DNA of 64,000 bases, from NCBI GenBank assembly GCA_014218235.1, contig CM024753.1, positions 175,374,348 to 175,438,347 of the forward strand, in the 5' to 3' direction. This document shows, piece by piece, positions 1 to 10,531 of the stretch. The notes beneath the pieces were generated by a model, which was not told the DNA's origin, made no database searches, and saw nothing but the letters and a program-made list of their open reading frames with translations. Source of the stretch: Colocasia esculenta. Lineage: Eukaryota > Streptophyta > Magnoliopsida > Alismatales > Araceae. The translations under genes and the position numbers were made by a program. Within the stretch, counting starts at the first letter, position 1. Every line of letters starts with the position of its first letter.

Positions 1-1715
1 TGTCGTCCCGTTCATGCAGGGGACGAGTTCGTGGTGCTTGGAGTGAGGAGGAGGTGGCCATTCTGACGTGAATGCCCCAACAGGTCGGCTCTACTCTTGG
101 AGGTAGGGACCCTCGTTCTTCTCTCGCCATAGCATTCTCCCCTCCCCCTTCAGATCATGTTTTCCCCATGGTTTGGGTTGTGGGGGTGTGAGGAACCATG
201 CTCGTGTTTGAGTGAGATTCCATTGAGCGTAGATTCTTGTAAATCCATGGTTTGTGGGGTTTTGAGGGTGGTTTCTCTTGCTTAAAGGTTTCTATGGTGT
301 TTAGCATGCTCCCCTCCCCCTGTGGATGTGTTTGTATCATGTTTTGGGGTGGTCTTCGGGAGAATCGCACCGGAACCCCCCCTCGGCTGAAGACGCGACC
401 ACTATAGAGGTTGCGATGATGTCACGACCGGCAGGGCCGCCGTGACATCATCACAATGCTCTTGAGCGTCGCGACCTGGTCGCGACGGCTTGGGCCACTG
501 TGATAGTGTCGCGACAGGTCCAGGCATCGCAACAAGGTCACGACGGCCTGATGCATCGCGACTACAGCAAAGATAGGTTAAGTTCTTTCGAAGTCTATTT
601 TCTGTGAAGTCTTCATCGTTTCCGCTTTTACTGTACCCGTGGCACTTGTGCTAGTTCCCTAGTACGGTCCTACACTAGTCGTTTGCCCGATGCTCGGTAC
701 CTGAGGGCTTGTCCCGCGAGAGAGGTTATTACCGTTGCCTGGGACCCCCATCCTCGTGTGCCTTAGAGTGAGCGTTCGAGGGGACAAGCGTACTCAAGTC
801 ACAGACTCTGGAGTTGAGGAGAAAATGGTGGTTAGGAAGGTGGCGTCGAGTCATTTACAGAGCTCTCTTGGTTAGGCCTGAGACATTGAGGATAGCCAGA
901 GTTCTACCTAGCTAGGCGTGGGACTGTAGTTCGGCAAGACTACAACGGTTACTATTGTGTACTTTGTGTCCTGCCTCACTCTGACGAGATGTGAAGGTTT
1001 GGACCTGGGTCGAGGATAAGACGTCAATGGGCGCACCTGACCGGTTGACTAGTGGTAGTGCTTTCCGTAGCTAGTGTTTCTTGTCCAGGCAGAGTTTCCT
1101 CTGTCTATGTTGCTAGCCATGTGGTGGTCACGACGAGCAGTCGTACGGAGTTTTCCGACCGTACTGTACTTTCATACCGTTGCTAGCTAGTAGCTTTGCT
1201 TCCGCACTTCTTGTTGTAGGTAGAAGATATAACTGTTGTTATTTAATTAAGTACATAGTTTTGACTACCTGCTAGAGCCAGTAGGAGATTGGTAGTCCCT
1301 ATTAAGCTTCTGTTGTGAAGCTCATCCCTCCTTTTTCCTAGGTGAGACTTGTCAGCAGCGGCAGGGCGCGCGCCGGGCGGAGGAGACGAGGCTATAGTCA
1401 TGGTCCCCGTAGCTAGCAGTGGTTCCCCCTCTCAGTGTACGTCTCCCTCGGAGCATGCCCCTAAGGGACATGTTATCCCCCTGCTTTTACTTGTACTAGT
1501 TGTGTGTTGGGACAATACCTAGAGCGATACGCAATGGTCTCGCTCTCTTTTCTACTTCCGCGTGTGTGCTCCTAGTTAGCAGTTGATGTTTACTTCCTTT
1601 ACATATTTTGTTGGACTGATATTATAGCCCTTCCGAATCTCCGGATCTGTGGGCAGCGTCTGCGAAAATCGGGTCCTCGGCGTGGGCCGAGGGTCGGGTT
1701 CTCGGGGTTGTTACA
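1..1715 (+). mobile_element. Gypsy-type LTR, 5'-truncated by window edge
   Basis: No credible gene is seen. The stretch ends in GGGGTTGTTACA at 1715, the usual CA-end of long Gypsy LTRs in this window (compare ...GGGACGTTACA at 18719). No tRNA primer-binding site follows, so this is either a 3' LTR or a solo LTR read on the plus strand. A CpG-rich cluster of TCGCGACG-type words lies at about 390-570 in otherwise AT-rich sequence. The LTR start lies before the window, so length and target duplication cannot be judged. Confidence 0.55.
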
Positions 1716-2280
1716 GAAGGGGTCTCTGGCCAAGGCCTTAAGCCTTTGGCACCCAAGTCGCGACGGACTGCCCTGTTGCGTTATGGGCCTTAACGCGACG
1801 GGTCAACGCACTGCAACAAGAATGCGTCCCCCTGGGACGCCACGACAATGCGACAGGTCGTACTAACACGCCGCCACCCTGACAGCTGCCAGACGACAAA
1901 AGGCAATGATCACTGTCGTGACCCATTGACCGGGCGCGATAAGAAGACGCGACGGAGAAGCAGGGCGCGACAAGAACACGACACACAAGCTGGTCGCAAC
2001 AAGGATGACTGTCGCGTCGGACATCCATGACGTGACACTAACGCGTCGCCCAGCCCGGACGCATTAGTGGCCAGTCATCGAAGACACCGGACAGAAATAT
2101 GGGTCTTACACTATTTTCCCCCGGCTGAGTCTACCTTTGCAGCAGCTCACAGCGCTCCAAGCGCCGCTGAACTCTGTCCGCTGTCACACACCGTAGTCGT
2201 AACAGCTCGCCTGTACCTCTGCGTCTTTCGTTGGTCTGCGAACAAGGTAGGACTCTTTCTTTTGAGGGTAAAAAAATAAA
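1716..2280. other. Intergenic, CpG-rich word cluster
   Basis: No gene recognised. Between about 1745 and 2060 the words CGCGACG, TCGCGACG and ACGCGACGG recur at irregular spacing. The same vocabulary appears in the LTRs at 390-570 and 16870-17040, so this is probably another decayed LTR piece. The short open frames here overlap on both strands and look like chance products of GC richness. Confidence 0.4.
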
Positions 2281-2852
2281 AAGCAACCTGCATCAATTTT
2301 AGAAAAAAGGCTGACCACTTCAAGATAAAAAGTCATTCAAAGTAGATAGTGCATATTGTTGTTTCACCTTCTTTCTGAAAACTTAATTACATATGTACTC
2401 TTATAAGTTTATCTCGGTTTCATCATGCTTTAGATAGATAAACTTTATTGTATATTTCACCTGGTTGTTTTTACTGTTTAATAGTATTAAAAATAATAAA
2501 TAAAACAACATCTTGTATTCTGCAATTCGCATGGTATAATATTATAGATTTATTGTTTAATATTGTCATACTTTTGCACAAGTAAAGCAATAGTAAATAT
2601 TTGTTTCACTTGCATGAGATAATAAAGCTTATTGCATAGTTTAGACTTGATACATATTATTATGAATTTTATAAAAGAAATTTTTAATCTGGTTTAATTA
2701 GCATTTAGACATTAATTGCAAGATAGAACAAAATGATGACCATTCACAAAATGATGCTGAAATTACTCAAGATGATTATGCAACCTATTTTTATGATCTT
2801 CATGTTTGTGATCAAATCAAATTATTTATTTTTCAGAATTATTCTAGTTCTA
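2281..2852. other. AT-rich leader with one open stretch before Copia gag
   Basis: AT-rich DNA. No 5' LTR matching the putative 3' LTR at 10532, and no TGGTATCAGAG-like primer site, could be found. From about 2709 to 2852 a frame stays open and reads as an Asp/Gln-rich peptide (QNDAEITQDDYATYFYD). It meets the gag start out of frame. It may be a leftover exon or part of the element leader. The identity is unknown. Confidence 0.3.
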
Positions 2853-3669
2853 ATGGCTAGTAAGCTTATTGCTACTGAATTGGAAAAATTAGACAAGTTA
2901 AATGGAACCAACTTTGACATGTGGCACCAGAAAATATTATATGGCCTTATTCGTGACAATATTGAACATGTCATCGATACCAATGTTCCGGAACTTAATG
3001 ATGATTCCACCGAAGTGGAAAAGAAAAAGAGGGAACAATGGTTAGTAGATGACAAGAAGGCAAGAAGCTTTATGCTCATGTTCATGGAGGATAACTTGAT
3101 AAAGTTCTTTGAAACTTACAAAACCTCTAATGAGTTGTGGATTGCTATCAAGGAGAAGTATGACACCAAAACCGAGGTGAATACTCAACTTCTATTACAT
3201 CTTTACAACACATGTAAGATGTAAGAAGGTGATAGCATGGTTGAGCATGTAAACAAAATGATTGTCATGGCTAAGGACCTATCAACTGCTAGAACTAAAA
3301 TTCTGGAAAAAAATGCAAGTGTCAACTATATTAAATAGTTTGCCAGCTTCACTTGATATGGCAGCCACAACTTTGAGAATGAGTGGTTCTATTTTGACTG
3401 TCACGGATTTGCTAGCTAGGTTAGCAATTGAGCAGGACATAATAGCCAGGAGAAGGGAACTAGAGGTGAATCTAGATGAGGCCAATGTTGTGCACCGAAA
3501 GCCAAATACCCAGAATCGTGCCATTGGAGCGAAAAAGCCACAGTTCAAATTCCAAAATAAAGGAAAGAAAGTTCCACAAGGTGCTTGCTACAATTGTGGG
3601 AAATATGGTTACTTTAAGGCCAATTGTCGCAACAAGCAAGGAAATAAGGGTGGGAACAAACACCCATGA
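2853..3669 (+). pseudogene. Copia gag, broken
   Basis: The Gag nucleocapsid precursor starts at the ATG at 2853 (MASKLIATELEKLDKLNG). It shows the family's GTNFDMWHQKI motif and DDKKA region, and ends with a zinc knuckle near 3585-3630. A stop at 3222-3224 (after NTCKM) and a frame change near 3290 interrupt it. The zinc knuckle reads CYNCGKYGYFKANC: the expected His of CX2CX4HX4C is Tyr, which should cripple RNA binding. The frame continues past a stop at 3667 into the protease. Confidence 0.85.
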
Positions 3670-5648
3670 AATGATGGAACCAAAAAAAGAGAATTTGTTG
3701 GGGTAATAGAATGTAACACCGTGTTGGCTGATTCAATTGAATGGTGGATTGACTCTGGGGCTACTCGACATATTGCAAAGACAAAGAAAGGGTTGGTGTC
3801 ACTGAAAAAACTTAATGCTGGAGAACAAAGGGTATGTATGGGAAACAATACCTATCTCGATGTGGAAGGTGTTGGATCTTATAGGCTGGATCTTGGGGAT
3901 AACATCATGGTCCTCAAGGATGTGTTCTATGCACCAAAAGTCTGGAAGAATCTCATATCTGTAACAGCACTAATGAAGAAAGGCCTAGAAGTTAGATTCT
4001 ACAATGGAAAGGTGTCAATAGGGAAAGATAAGAAAGTGCTTGCTATGGGGAAATTTATTCCTGAGCATGATTTGTTTTGTATCCCTATACTTGACAATGA
4101 AATAAATGAAATAGAAGTTTCTGAGTATTCCATATGTGCTTTGTCGGAATGTGATCTATGGCATTTTAGATTGGGACATCCTAGTAAATCTAAAATGGAA
4201 CAAATGATAAAGATGGATTTGTTACCGGATTTGACAAAGATGGAATTAACTCCATGTGAACATTGTCTAGTTGGAAAAATGACTAAGAAACCCTTCTCGG
4301 TAGGACATAGATCACAAGAATTGCTAGAACTTATCCATTCAGACATTTGTGGCCCTCTAAGTACAAAGACATATAACAATAAGGAATATTTCATAACTTT
4401 CATAGATGATTATTCTAGGTTTGCATATGTCTACTTAATTTCTAGAAAGTCTGAGGCATTAGGGCATTAGATTGCTTTAAGAAATATAGAATGGAAGTAG
4501 AAAGGCAACTTGGAAGAAACATTAAGGTTTTAAGAACTGATAGAGGTGGAGAATATAACTCAAAGGAATTTGAGTCATATTGTCAAGAACATGGAATAAA
4601 GAGAAATGTAACAATGTCTTATACGCCACAACAGAATGGGGTGGCAGAAAGGAAAAATAGAACTTTGATGAATGTGGTAAGATGTATGCTATCGCATTCG
4701 GGTCTCCCTAAGAACTTATGGGGAGAGGCATTGCTTACGACAAATTATGTCTTGAATAGAATGCCCACTAAATCCGTTAAAAGTACACCTTATGAATTAT
4801 GGAATAGAAGAAAACCACAGTTGAGTCATCTCAGAAAGTGGGGGTCGATAGCCCATGTTCTCATTCTAGAACAACTTAGAGATAAGTTGGAACCTAAGAC
4901 ATTGAAGTGCAAATTCATAGGGTATTGTGAGAAATCATTTAGGTATATATTTTTCCATAAAGAAAAAGAGATCATTGAATAAAGGGATGCAACATTTCTA
5001 GAAAATCTAGAGAAAGAGGAATTTCAAGAAATTGAGAAAGAACCTATGGTTGTAATAGATGATGACTATTACAAAAATATCCTTGGGAATGATCTAGAAA
5101 TTGAGGAAGAACCTCAAACAGAAATGGAAAATGAACAAATACCTATGGAAGAAGTACAACCTAATATACTTGCAGTTGGCAACAAAAAAAACAAGAACTC
5201 CACCTATGTGGATGGATGATTACTATTTGTACTCATGTGAACCTTCATGTCTATCAATAGACATGGATGAGGAAAATCATATAGATCCCGTGAATTATAT
5301 TGATGCGATGAAGTCGCAGGAATCTGATTTATGGCTGGAAGCCATGAAGGAAGAAATGAACTCCATGAAAAGTAATGGAGTATGGGAATTATGTGATTTG
5401 CCTAAGAATAGAAAGGCCATTGGGTGCAAATGGGTATTCAAGAAAAAGCTAAAAGTTGATGGGTCGATTGATAAATATAAAGCCCGATTAGTTGCTAAAG
5501 GTTATAATCAGAAGGCAAGTATAGATTATCAGAAAACCTATTCTCCAGTAGCAAAGTTTGCATCAATAAGAATTATCTTGGCTATTGTCGCACATCTTGA
5601 CTTGGAGTTATACTAGATGGATGTCAAGACTGCATTCCTCAACGGTGA
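3670..5648 (+). pseudogene. Copia pol, first part (protease, integrase, start of RT)
   Basis: The protease active site DSGATRH lies near 3750. The GAG-pre-integrase zinc motif (LWHFRLGH ... CEHC) lies near 4157-4265. The integrase catalytic residues are Asp in HSDICGP (about 4340), Asp in TDRGGEY (about 4539) and Glu in VAERKNRT (about 4645). RT begins near 5320 with KWVFKKKLKVDGSIDKYKARLVAKGYNQ. An 8-bp tandem duplication (GGCATTAG, 4455-4470) shifts the frame inside integrase. In-frame stops follow at 4980 and 5614-5616, the latter just before MDVKTAFLNG. The CACTA insertion then cuts RT. Confidence 0.88.
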
Positions 5649-5651
5649 GTT

Positions 5652-8600
5652 CACTACAACAAAGTTGACCTATAGTAACAGTTCATATTTACGGTTTTAA
5701 ATTTTGTAAGAGTAAATAAATCAATAATTATAGAGTGACAAGTTTTTTGTTAAAATGAGAAGTTACTCGTGCCAAATCCCCAATTCCCCCCTCCCCGAGA
5801 ACGAAACCCCCCCTCCCTGCCAAATCTCCAATATTTCCCCCCCTCCCTGCAAACGAAGCCCCCTTCTCTCGGGCACCATCCATAGCTCTCTTGCCACCGC
5901 TCCACCTCCCGTTCCCTCTCCTACTGTCGCCCTCCTCTTCCCTCTCCCGAGCCTCCAACAACCCTAGTCCATTTCTTGGGTTTCACCAAAAAGCACTAGC
6001 GCAATTGTCTTCCCCATAGCTGCAATCCTCCAGTGCAAATGACATTGTCTTTTCCATTTCTTTTCTTCTTTCTTTCACCTTTCTAACCTCCTCTGCTATT
6101 TTTGTTTTTGTTTGATCGGTTTCTCTGGTGAGACCCATTCAACTTTTGAGTTTGTCACCCTTCTGTTGGTTCTAAATGGTACTATGCTTCTAATCTTGTG
6201 TGAATTGAACTTTTGCACTCTACTTATTGATTTGTGGTGGTTGGTCATGGTGCTGCTGCAAATTTCGGTAGGATCGGCCGCCTAGTGGCGAGGGTGGAGC
6301 TGCAGAGCGATCACGTCGAGCTTGTCGCTATCAACGACCCCGTCATCACCAGCGACTATATGGTAAGATGACTTTTAAGTATTAGATCGACACCTATTTT
6401 CTTCTTTTCTTGTTCCGATCTGTAGATCCAGAGTTCTGGGGTTATTTGTTTGAATAGAAGTGTGTGTTTCAACTAGTTAATCTACTTGCCATGTTCGTGT
6501 CTATCTGTGCCTCCTTTTTTTTACCTCGTTGGGTTGTAGTATTGTGCTAGTGTTTTGGAGAAATCAGATCATGCATGAAGTGATCTATCGATCCTTGTGG
6601 CTGTGGATCCATTTAGTGTGTTTTTCTCCATCCTAGTTTATTTATCGTTAAATCTAATGTTGAGCGTTGGAGAGTCTGAAGTAGCAGCTTGTTTCGGTTG
6701 TGCATATACAAATCCTTAGAATATATTGTCTTTGACAAGAATTTTGTCTCTGTTTGTCTGATATGATCTCAGAAAGCAATTGATACTCAATTAATTATGT
6801 GACAAGTGATACTCAATTTATGTGATTATTCTTGGGAAGCAAAGTTATTACTTGGTTTACCTGACGTCGTTATGGACTGTACCCTCACTGTTTTGGGTGT
6901 TGTTTTATTTTGACCTTGGATTTACTTCTGTTTCCCTCCATAAGGTGTCACGAGCACTGTATGAGTTTTTGGATTTAATCTTCTTTGTCACCTTGTGTAG
7001 GTGTACATGTTTAAATATGACATGGTACATAGTTCATTAAAGTATAGTGAATTGAAGGTTAAGGATTCTAAGACCTGCTCTTTGGAAAGAAGGAAGTTGC
7101 TGTCTTTGGATCCATGTATCTTTAATTTTCTTTTTTATGCTTTGTTGAAATATTTTTCATCTGCATGTTATGTGATTATTTTATTGGTGAAAATAGGAAT
7201 CCTAAAAAGATTCCTTGGGATGAGGTTGGTGCTGAATATGTTGTTGAATCAACTAGTGTCTTCACAGACAAAAATAAAGATGCTCCTCATCTGAAGGTTA
7301 ATAAAAATCCCCTGCTTTGCAATTCTAAAAGCGACTGCTTATTAAGAAGCCTTGTATGAAAATTGAAATGTGTTTTTTTAATAATCATAATTATATTGCT
7401 TTTAGATAAGACTTGTAAAGGTTCTCATCACCACCATACTCGTACTATTCTTTAAATTACTGGATTGAATGTTAAAATTTCAACTCATTCATTATTTTTC
7501 ATATATTAGCTTATATTTAAGGTAAATAACACTAGCTAAATGTCTTCCATGTCCTTGTGTGGGGTCAAATAGTTCTCAGTCCAATATATGTCTTCATATA
7601 TATATACTTGTTCCAAACATTGTGCCCAGTTTGAAGAAAAACTTAATGTTCAACATGATAAATTATTTGATCTTATTAGTTTTGAAGTATCAAGAAGTGG
7701 ATATTAATGATGATGGGGCTTTGTTGGTCCATTTTGTCTATTAAGTTACTCGTTTCTTGTGTGATAGAAATTACAGTTCCATGCAGAGTTTCTTCTTTCT
7801 TTCATTGCTTTTGAAGGAACATAATGCCAGTGACTCAGTCTTGGGCAAACCTTTTTCAAAAGTGTTCACTAGTAGCCTATTTTCTTAACAGGGTGGTGCC
7901 AAAAAAGTTGTCATCTCAGCTCTTGGCAAAGATGCTTCCGTGTTTGTGGATGGTGTTAATGAGCTAGTTGCACGAGTACACGGCTGACATTGATATTGTG
8001 TCAAATGCTAGTTGCACCATGAACTCCATGGCTCCCCTTGCCAAGGTAGATTTATATCTTCATGTTCTAGTACACAGAATACAATGATACATGCGAAGGT
8101 GTTTCTTGAGCATCAAATCCAACTCCGTGATCTTTTTTTTTTCTTTTTTAAGAAAAGTTTCAGCCACTGTGCACTGTATCACTGGTAAACAAATTCATTC
8201 TTGTTTATTTTTCCTTTTTTTTTAACTTCATTCCATGCTATATATCACGGTCATGAATTCATTTTAATCTGGTTCTTATTGCTTGTTTGTTTTTAGCTAC
8301 TCAGAAGACTGTTGATGGTCTATTTGCCAAGATGGGAGAGGTGGGAGGGCTGCATCGTTCAACACTATTCCCTCTAGTTTACCTCAGTAACTTTTATTCG
8401 AACATTATCAAATATTTTTCCTTTTACCGGTTCAAGATGAAGTTTATATCAACTCATTTTGTTGACATGGAAGGGATAGATCTACAGTGTATCAACTCAT
8501 TTTGTTGAACAATATTTTTTGTATATATGACAAAAAGATGTACTCTTATTGTGACATGATATGAAATTTTCCTTATGCAATGGATGGAATCATATATAAT

Positions 8601-9227
8601 TTTTCATGTATTTTTTTCTTATGGTTGGTAAGTGATGCTTGTATAGATTGATCAATGATGGATGTATGATGGAAAATGATGTAGATGAATCACTTGAAAT
8701 TATGTATTATATTAAAATATATTGTGAGACAGTGACAAAAACTGATAGGAAAATAGGTAATATATTTATCATTATAGCAATGAAATATTTATAGGTATGA
8801 TTATTGCACGGAAAATTTGTTATGGTTCAATTCTTACTACTTACATTTCAAAAATGTAATAATTGCAAATAAAAAAAGATGAATAATTACGATTCATTTC
8901 AATAAGTATAGTACGTTAACAGTTAAATTCTTACGATTTTATTTGTAAATATTACTGTGTTTACACTGACAACTTATGGTATATCTACTTACGATTATTT
9001 TGCGTAAGTATATAGATTTTTACACTTATGATTCATATAGTTATGGTTCACAGTCAATGGTAACACTTATGGTTGACAAAACCATAACTAGACTTATAGC
9101 ATCGGTTACTACGCCATTGGTTTGTTGTCGTAAGTACGTAGTTCCGTAAGTATACATCTTTACTTACGATTTTTCGTGTAACACTTACGATTTTTTGCCA
9201 TAAGTATAATTCAATTTTGCTGTAGTG
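5652..9227 (+). mobile_element. CACTA (En/Spm-type) transposon carrying a GAPDH gene fragment
   Basis: The element begins CACTACAACAAAG and ends CTTTGC-type CACTACAGCAAAA when read inwards from 9227, giving imperfect 20-odd bp inverted repeats with CACTA termini. A 3-bp target duplication GTT flanks it (5649-5651 and 9228-9230). The right end (about 8930-9220) is packed with CTTACGATT and CTTATGGTT words in both orientations. These are the subterminal repeats expected to bind the transposase. No transposase was found, so it is non-autonomous. It inserted into the Copia RT. Confidence 0.93.
6261..8376 (+). pseudogene. Captured cytosolic GAPDH (GapC-like) fragment with introns
   Basis: Exon-like blocks match glyceraldehyde-3-phosphate dehydrogenase in order. 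6261-6362 holds FGRIGRLVARVELQSD (NAD-binding start), followed by a GTAAGA donor. 7001-7115 holds VYMFKYDMVH and ELKVKDSKT. 7197-7296 holds NPKKIPWDEVGAEYVVEST. 7892-8045 holds GGAKKVVISALGKDA and SNASCTMNSMAPLAK, with the catalytic Cys kept. About 8160-8184 is a TVHCIT remnant. 8297-8376 holds ATQKTVDG and AASFNTIPS. Splice-like GT/AG borders remain, so genomic DNA rather than cDNA was captured. Indels at about 7075 and 7975 break the frame, and the C-terminal part is absent. Confidence 0.9.
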
Positions 9228-9230
9228 GTT

Positions 9231-10412
9231 AAGGAGGATATATATATGCAACAGCCTGAAGGATTTCAGGAGGAAGGCCATGATGAAAAGGTATGCAAGT
9301 TAAAGAAGTCAATATATGGCTTGAAACAATCTTCTAGACAATGGTATCTCAAATTTCACGAGACAATTATTCAACTTGGGTTTATTGCAAATAAGTTGGA
9401 TAATTATGTGTATGTTATGAAAAGTGGGAGCAGGTATATTATATTATCTTTATATGTGGATGATATTTTGCTCACCGGAAATGACGTTGAGATGTTGAAC
9501 AAAATCATATCAGAATTAAGTGAAAAGTTTGAGATGAAGGACATGGGGGAGGCATCCTATGTTCTTAGTGTTCAAATCCTTCGGGACAGAAAGTCTAGAA
9601 TGTTAAGTATAAATCAAGAAGAATATTTAAGGTCTATACTCAAGAGATTTGGAATGCAGAACTGCAATCCGGCACCTACACCGTTAGTACATGGAAAATG
9701 GTTGGGAAAAGAGCGAAAAGAGCAATGCCTTAGAGAGGGACAAGATCCGCTCAAGGTGCCATATGCAGAAGCAGTTGGAAGCTTAATGTATGCAATGATG
9801 AGTACAAGACCAGACTTAGCATACCCAGTGAGCCTGATAAGTCGATATCAAGCTAATCCTGGCCCAGCACATTGGGAAGCTGTTAAAAGGATTATGAAAT
9901 ATTTGAAAAGAACTTTGCACCATAAATTAGTTTTTCAAGCTAATAGGCTTGAGGTGTTTGGCTATTCAGATGCAGACTTTGGAGGAGACAAAGATGACGG
10001 AAAATCCACGTCAGGACATTTGTTCATCTTTGGTGGTGCAGCTATTTCTTGGGGTAGCAAGAAACAAATGTGTTGCAAGATACACACATGAAACTGAGTA
10101 TATTACTTGTAGTATGGCTACTACTCACGCAGTCTGGATAAGACGATTTCTTAAAGATATGGATCTCAATTTGGTAGATAGACCAATTGAGATATATTGT
10201 AATAATCAAGCAGCAATTAGCTTGATTAATAGTGGAGCAAATAGCTCTCGCGGTAAGCATATAGAAATACAATATCACTATATTGTGCAGAAAGGGGAAG
10301 TGAAAATAACTTATATCTTCATCGTGACATGATTGTCGATCCTTTGACAAAAAATATTCTGGTGGAAAATTTCATTAAGCATGTTGGCTTAATGGGGCTC
10401 AGGAATACATGA
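9231..10412 (+). pseudogene. Copia pol, second part (RT catalytic core and RNase H)
   Basis: Reading resumes directly after the CACTA target duplication with EDIYMQQPEGF, the normal continuation of FLNGE upstream. The RT catalytic motif YVDDILLTGND lies near 9447. RNase H is recognisable in YSDADFGGDKDDGKSTSGH and, after a frameshift near 10070, in YCNNQAAISLINS. The reading ends at a stop at 10410-10412. Removing the insertion still leaves the two halves one base out of frame, so an indel occurred at the junction as well. Confidence 0.88.
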
Positions 10413-10531
10413 GTATAAAAGAATATTTTCATAAAATATTGATACATCTCATAAATAGTGAGAGTATCAAAATAAATATTTATACTTCGCACGGATAGTG
10501 AGAGTATAATAATTTGTTAATCAAGTGGGAG

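Larger units (their letters stand above)
2853..10531 (+). mobile_element. Ty1/Copia retrotransposon, decayed, split by a CACTA element
   Basis: The order gag, protease, integrase, reverse transcriptase, RNase H is diagnostic of Copia. The coding part runs 2853-5648, is interrupted by the CACTA element at 5652-9227, and resumes at 9231. A purine-rich tract (AAGTGGGAG, about 10523-10530) precedes a TGTTGTAACG start at 10532, which is taken as the 3' LTR. The 5' LTR was not found, so the element is 5'-truncated or rearranged. Several stop codons and frameshifts show that it is dead. Confidence 0.9.

Noticed and set aside
7001..7294. Independent small genes at 6822-7744
   Set aside because: These frames cross GAPDH exon-intron borders. 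The parts with meaning are GAPDH exons in the captured fragment; the rest is intron.
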